64,000 nucleotides of DNA from Acanthochromis polyacanthus. Lineage: Eukaryota; Chordata; Actinopteri; Pomacentridae. The position numbers and the translations under genes are program-made. The notes under the pieces were generated by a model. The model ran no database searches and was not told the DNA's origin. It worked only from the letters and a program-made list of their open reading frames with translations. Below are positions 58,689 to 64,000 of the stretch, piece after piece. Where the stretch lies: contig NC_067122.1 in the NCBI RefSeq assembly GCF_021347895.1, positions 9,537,983 through 9,601,982 on the forward strand. Direction: 5' to 3'. The number at the start of each line of letters is the position of its first letter. Within the stretch, counting starts at the first letter, position 1.

Positions 58689-61600
58689 GTGACTTCAACA
58701 CTGGAGTGCCAGACGGTTGTTAGCTCAGCCGGTATGCTCTCGCAGAGTGTGTCACAGTGCCACCTTGTGCCCCCACCCCTCTAACCCGCTTTCATTTTGG
58801 TCACTCATCATTGTCATGCAGGGCTGTGGAACTGTGCACACTAGTAAACGAGGCACAGCAAATGATTTTCAAGCGAGAGCCACATTATTTTTTTTTCTAA
58901 TTTCACCTCACCGTGTATATTATTATTAAGAACCCCCAAACTGTCAGGTGAAAGAGCTTTTTCACATGCCGCCTGCTCTGCCTGGATCCTTCCGCAATTA
59001 AATTTGAAATAAATTGCAAAAACTGGTCTCTTCCTGGGAATTTAAATCATTGCTGCAAAATCTGCTTGCTGTCTTCTGGCTGCTGATATTTGGTAGCAGA
59101 TTAGAATATGGATGTTTTAATGTAATTCATTTATTATTTGATAGCATTACTTATTTATGTTGATGGGTCTGGATTGCCTGTTGGGTTGTGTCTCATTTTT
59201 CACTAATGTGACCGCTGAAATTATTCTTATTGACAATTGTATTCACAGTTTTATAATCCCATTTTTGTTTATTTCTGATCTTCTGAGTGTCATCTCCTTG
59301 ATGTTGTTAGTCAGCAACATTGTTATTGCTGCCAATCTTTGCAAGGACATTCTTGAAAGGATTTTTTTTTTTGTCCTGGTGCAAATTTCCTGGGTAAATA
59401 AATGCTAAATAGCCATTTAACAGGTCTTAGTGACAGAAACTGTGCCATTAGAGGAATAATCCTGAATTCATACAACATTAGTCCGCTTGGTAAAGAGACA
59501 GCTGAGATAGAGGAAAAGGCTTTATGCTTTATTTATTTATTTTTCGCTCTCAACCCAACAAGCGCAGAGCATTTTCTCTGAAAGTACAGCAGGAAAATAT
59601 GTGCTGGGGAAAAGGATGTGATTTTGCAGAAAGTGGAGACATGAAGTGTTTATTGAAGAGATGAGTTTTCAGGTCACGGCAGATGATATGGAGGGAAGAA
59701 TAATTACTCAGTTTGGGGGGCTTGTTTTGATGTGACTGGAGCTGAATTACTGTTTAGTGTTCCACTAGAAATTCTCAGGAATGAGGACACTTACACCATC
59801 CATGATAATGAAGCAGCACTCGGTAGAGGGCTCACCGCACAGAAAGCCGCTTCTCCGGCAGTACCTGGCGATGGCCGGCTTTGTCCAACAAAATTTAGTT
59901 TCTGCCTGTGAAGGAGGTGACATAAAAGCAGCGCCCTGTCCTGATCCAAAAGGTTGAGAAATTACAATACCAATAACACTTCTTCCAAAGTAGATGTGCT
60001 GCTTTCTGAGCTTAAATATTGATATCCCTCTTCATTTACCTCCTTTGAATGTTCAAAATCTGACCTAAAATGAATAATAAAGAAAATAAGACCCCCCTCA
60101 AACAGGCTTTTATCGTCAGGAAATACCTGCATTCACACCATGTTCTCTACTCTTGCTCCTGCAGAAAGTGAATTCTAAAGTGGTGTAGCCGCTGAAAATA
60201 AAATTGCCGAGAGATCAGCTTCACCCACCTCGCGTGTGGTGTGCACCAAAGTCTTTTTCTTGTTGTTTTTAACGAACCAATTTACATTTTAATTAGATTT
60301 CTAATGTTTTAATGCAGATCAGCTTACAAAAGAAAGAGTTACAAGTCTACAAACAAAACACTTCAAAATTAGAGACGGAGGATCACAGCAGTCAAAACCA
60401 AATGACCCCGACAGCAGATATCACAAATTTTTTCCTATTGAGAGGTTAGATAATATTGGAAAAGCATAAACAAAAATAAGAGCGAGAGAGGAAATGAAAG
60501 GCTGTTGTTGGCAACATGAGTATATTTTACGCACACAAAAAAATAAGAGAAAGTAATCAGTGTTTTGTGGGTGGTGAACATGAAGGGGGTGAACATAAGA
60601 GAACATGAAGACAAAGGATTAAGCTTGTCACTTTTTGCTAATTAACCAAGTCATTTGGTACCAGCCAATAAAGACATGGTGTTGGCGAGACTGTGTGATC
60701 CTCAGGCATCCAAGCTGGAGAACCGGCTCAGTGCAGTTTAACTCGTGGCAGCCTTGAAGGCAGCGTGTTTTATTATTAATCACCCTGTGGAAAAGCACAA
60801 TTCAGGAGTGTTTTGACAGTTTTAATGACACGCTTATGTATTGGAAGGCCAGACCAGTCATTTGTGCTGTTACAAATAAGCTTTTTATTCACTGACACAT
60901 TTCTGACAAGCAGACTGTAATTTTTGGCCAGAGCTTTAGCTTTGGATTGTGAAATGTACTTATTATTTTTCCAGGACATTGTTAATACTGCTATCATTTT
61001 CAATGTGTGAAAATGTCTTTTAATTCTGATTCAATTTGCTACATTTAATTGATCGCCCGTTGTAGAGGTTCTTTCTCAGGTCATCCAGGGCAAAATGAAG
61101 CAGGAAGGTGTGAAGTGCAAAGTTGTGGTTCTTTTGAAAGCTTTGCTGTAATCAACACAGGGCGCTTCACTTAGGATGAAATCTCAGTAGCAGCATCTTA
61201 AAACTTGTTTAGGCGAGAGAGAGACAGAGGGAAAATTATCGTAGCAGTCACTGTGGCCAAAATTGTCCCTTAAATTGATGGATCAGCACTAGCAGCAAAT
61301 TAAAGAAATGTACAGACTGCAGAGATCAACACAAAATGAAGAGATGAGCTAATCTAAGTTCTGATATATGCAGCAACTGTGCTTCTCCTGAGTCTTTGAA
61401 AAAATCTAGTATATTTAAAGTTTGGAAAACGATAATAACAGAAAGAACGACAACTTAAGGCCACGTGCTTGATTTCTGCACTCGCCTGTCTCGATCACTA
61501 GCATTTATAGTAGAATATCCACCGTAAAACAAAGAATTAGCTGTTTCAAAGACACCATCTTTGGAAAAATACACTGTCTCGCTGAGTAGAGTGAAAATAA

Positions 61601-62132
61601 GGCAAGCTTAAAGGGGTGAATATATTACGTGACTGCAATGCAGATGTATTCATGGCTCCTTGTTGACTTGTGGCTTGTTACTACACTATTCTTTTTCTCT
61701 GCTTAGTGAGTTTAGACAATCCCAAACATAGAAATGTGGGATGTGTGACTGTTATGTGCTAAATATGGCTCAATAACTCAGTTTAAGAGGCCAGTATACT
61801 CCATCACAATTGCCTGTCACACAGTCCAATAGCTTCAGAAATGCCCTTCCCCTCACTCATTTCTAACATCAGAATAGGGGCTGGTGTGTCAGACCATTTC
61901 TGTAACTTTCTGAAACCGACCGTCTGCCAGAAAGCTATGTGGAGGTGAAAAAGGAGCCAGGCTTTGTACTTATCTCTAGCTTTTTTTTTTCGTTCTTGAT
62001 GCAACAAGAAGGAAAGACTGTCTGGAAATGTGCACTGTTATACCAGTATTTACACAATGTTGCATCTAGCCATTCTCCATAATGGCTGGGGTGTAATTAG
62101 TTGCACTAAACTGATGGTTTCCTGTGTTTCAG
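58689..62132 (+). other. intron (3.4 kb)
   Basis: The donor is GTGACT and the acceptor GTTTCAG. A minus-strand exon-like unit at 59795-59905 is described under findings. The rest is AT-rich with no recognised repeat. Confidence 0.8.
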
Positions 62133-63016
62133 GTTATTTTGGAGTGGCCCACAGACCTAGCAGTCAGCCCCATGGATAATTCTCTGTATGTCCTGGACAA
62201 CAACATAGTGCTGCGAATCACAGAGAACGGTCAAGTAAGCATTGCAGCTGGCCGACCTATCCACTGCCCGTTGGCCGGCCTGGAGCGTGGAGTGGCTGGT
62301 GGTCAAAGGGCACAGTTAACCCCTCTAGAATCTGCTGTTTCCATTGCCATATCTTACCATGGTGCCATCTACATAGCAGAGACAGATGAGAGGAAGATGA
62401 GCAGGATCCGGAAGGTTTCTGTGGATGGTGAGATAACGCATTTGGCCGGGGCTCCCTCTGACTGCGATTGCAAGAATGATGCCAATTGTGACTGCTACCA
62501 GACAGGGGATGGCTATGCCAAGGATGCAAGGCTCAATGCTCCATCTTCTTTAGTGGCAGCTCCAGATGGAACACTCTACGTGGCAGACCTGGGCAACATC
62601 CGCATCCGGGCCATCTCTAGAAACGGGCCAACTTCAACTTCCGGTGCCAGTACATACGAGGTGGCTTCCCCGGACACCCAGGAGCTGTATATGTTTGACA
62701 GCAATGGCACCCACCAACACACTGCGAGCTTGCTCACCGGCGACTTAAAATATACTTTCAGCTACAGCACAGAGAACGACATTACAGCCGTCACCGACAG
62801 CAGCGGCAACACTCTGAGGATCCGCAGGGATCCCAATCGCATGCCGGTACGTATCGTCGCCCCTGACAACCAGGTGATCTGGCTGACCATGGGCACCAAC
62901 GGCGGGCTGAAAACTCTCACAGCACAGGGTCAGGAGCTGGTGCTGCTCACTTACCATGGCAACAACGGCCTGCTGGCTACAAAGACGTCTGAGATTGGAT
63001 GGACAACTTTCTACGA
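62133..63016 (+). CDS. tenm3: teneurin exon: end of NHL propeller and start of YD shell
   Basis: Borders are GTGTTTCAG and TACGA|GTAAGT. It starts in phase 0 and leaves in phase 2. At 884 bases it is by far the longest exon in the window, as in other vertebrate teneurins. It encodes [61 protein letters not shown], then [20 protein letters not shown], the last NHL blade. [41 protein letters not shown] and [12 protein letters not shown] follow, the opening strands of the YD shell. A sequon N-G-T is present. D-P-N-R-M-P-V-R separates TENM3 from the others. The segment after HC ([16 protein letters not shown]) is diverged and about two residues longer than the mammalian form. Confidence 0.97.
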
Positions 63017-64000
63017 GTAAGTATAATAGTGAGTGATGACATCGTTCTGTGGAAATCTTTGTATCATTTGCCAAAGTCAGACTGATTTAGGTTGCAATTC
63101 ATTTAAGCTTTCTGAATCTGGAAAGAGGCCCACACTACAAATTAAAACACCTCCCACTTTCTGCATACTAATACAAATTGTGTAAACAGAAGTGCTTTGC
63201 ACTCTGGCAGATAATGTGATGTGGAGGAATAAAAAGGTTTTCGGCGCTTCTCGTGGATGAAAAGGCAGTATTAACTGTCTGTCAGCTGAAAGTCTTATTA
63301 AACAAACTTGTTTGAACTCATTACCTACTACTGTGCTAATATTTATAAATTTTTAACGCTAAATGAAAACCTGAAGTCATGAGATACAAAGAGAACAGGG
63401 TGCTTGCATGTGTGTAATCCTGTGCATTCTCTTTCTAGTCTCACAGCTCAGTACGAGTTTACTCTATAATTGGGAACCATACTTACCTGCAAACTGCTTT
63501 AGGGTGCACATTTAATTGAAACCTAATTATAAAATTTGCCTCAGATCTTTACAATAGCCTAGTTAGACTCTAATAACTCTAAGTCCATAAAAAAGTATGT
63601 TACATTTCTCTTCTTGTTTTTTCCATGACTAAACCATGTATATCATGTGTTCAATAACAGTATAGGTGGCAGCAGTGTTGATTAGAATAGTATGGTATGT
63701 TGACATGCATACATTTTGGAGAAGGAAAGCTGAACAAAATCACCAATTATATTCCAATATAATAAGCCAACTGGACTTTTTATCACAATCATGCTTTGTT
63801 TTGATAGCGTAGCCTGTCAGTGATTGAATTTTTCTCCCTTGTGTAATTCGCTGTCACGTCACATTATGCCATGAATGATACCCTCACTATAACTAAAAAA
63901 AGCAGTCAGCATAGATTATAATGACACATCAATCCCAAATATTTAATTCATTACAAGCCTGTGTTATTTTTATATGAAAGTGATAGCTGATGAGATGTGT
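63017..64000 (+). other. start of the intron after the 884-base exon
   Basis: It begins with a consensus GTAAGT donor. The next YD-shell exon, which must start with the third base of an Asp or Glu codon, was not found before the window ends. The sequence is AT-rich with no recognised element. Confidence 0.8.

Larger units (their letters stand above)
5538..63016 (+). other. tenm3: tenm3 (teneurin-3-type) gene locus, partial at both ends
   Basis: Twenty-one exons on one strand form a continuous teneurin reading frame: cytoplasmic tail end, one transmembrane helix, eight EGF repeats, Cys-rich region, TTR-like and FN-plug regions, NHL propeller and the start of the YD shell. Teneurins are type II single-pass adhesion receptors of neurons that bind each other and latrophilins. 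The paralogue call rests on type-3 signatures remembered from mammalian proteins: [12 protein letters not shown] before the membrane, [12 protein letters not shown] before the FN-plug, [17 protein letters not shown] in the TTR-like region and DPNRMPVR in the YD start. TENM1, TENM2 and TENM4 differ at these points. The 5' cytoplasmic exons and 3' YD/C-terminal exons are outside the window. A fish-specific tenm3 duplicate is the main alternative. Confidence 0.87.

Noticed and set aside
1..64000. CRISPR arrays, bacterial operons, rRNA or tRNA genes
   Set aside because: The sequence is vertebrate with spliced genes; no regularly spaced repeats and no intact cloverleaf were seen. The only tRNA-like sequence is the degraded SINE head near 230-292.

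Overview
The window carries the central part of one vertebrate teneurin gene on the + strand. The best match is teneurin-3 (tenm3 or a tenm3-like duplicate), and the host is most likely a bony fish. The fish call rests on the decayed mobile-element fragments in the introns: an antisense SINE with an L2-like tail, a Tc1-like transposase remnant, an AGATA-tailed element, and several short repeats that recur here and that I recognise from percomorph fish genomes. No other protein-coding gene, RNA gene or CRISPR array could be supported on either strand.

I assembled 18 ordinary exons and 3 microexons between 5538 and 63016. Every junction has AG/GT borders and the reading frame is kept across all of them, giving 4,215 coding bases (1,404 whole codons plus partial codons at both ends) if all are included. 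The gene runs off both edges. Upstream are the exons for most of the cytoplasmic domain; downstream are the exons for most of the YD-repeat shell, the toxin-like/antibiotic-binding region and the C-terminus.

Layout: 1-5537 is upstream intron. 5538-5776 is the end of the cytoplasmic domain plus the transmembrane helix. 13483-20450 holds three exons for the juxtamembrane stalk and the first extracellular sandwich region. 21547-33834 encodes eight EGF repeats, and 33688-34586 the Cys-rich region. 38945-42792 covers the transthyretin-like and FN-plug regions. 44326-62600 encodes the NHL beta-propeller, and the last 884-base exon passes from the NHL domain into the YD shell.

The most informative finds are three tiny exons too short for ORF callers. 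Two (31971-31991 and 32518-32535) lie between EGF7 and EGF8 and fit the known teneurin splice site A. The third (53924-53944) encodes the seven-residue NHL insert N-K-D-F-R-H-S of splice site B. All three are multiples of three and in phase. In mammalian teneurins these inserts tune homophilic and latrophilin binding, so this locus probably produces an isoform family. I found no wholly new biological system here; the remaining findings concern intronic repeats, possible regulatory blocks and splice-site oddities.
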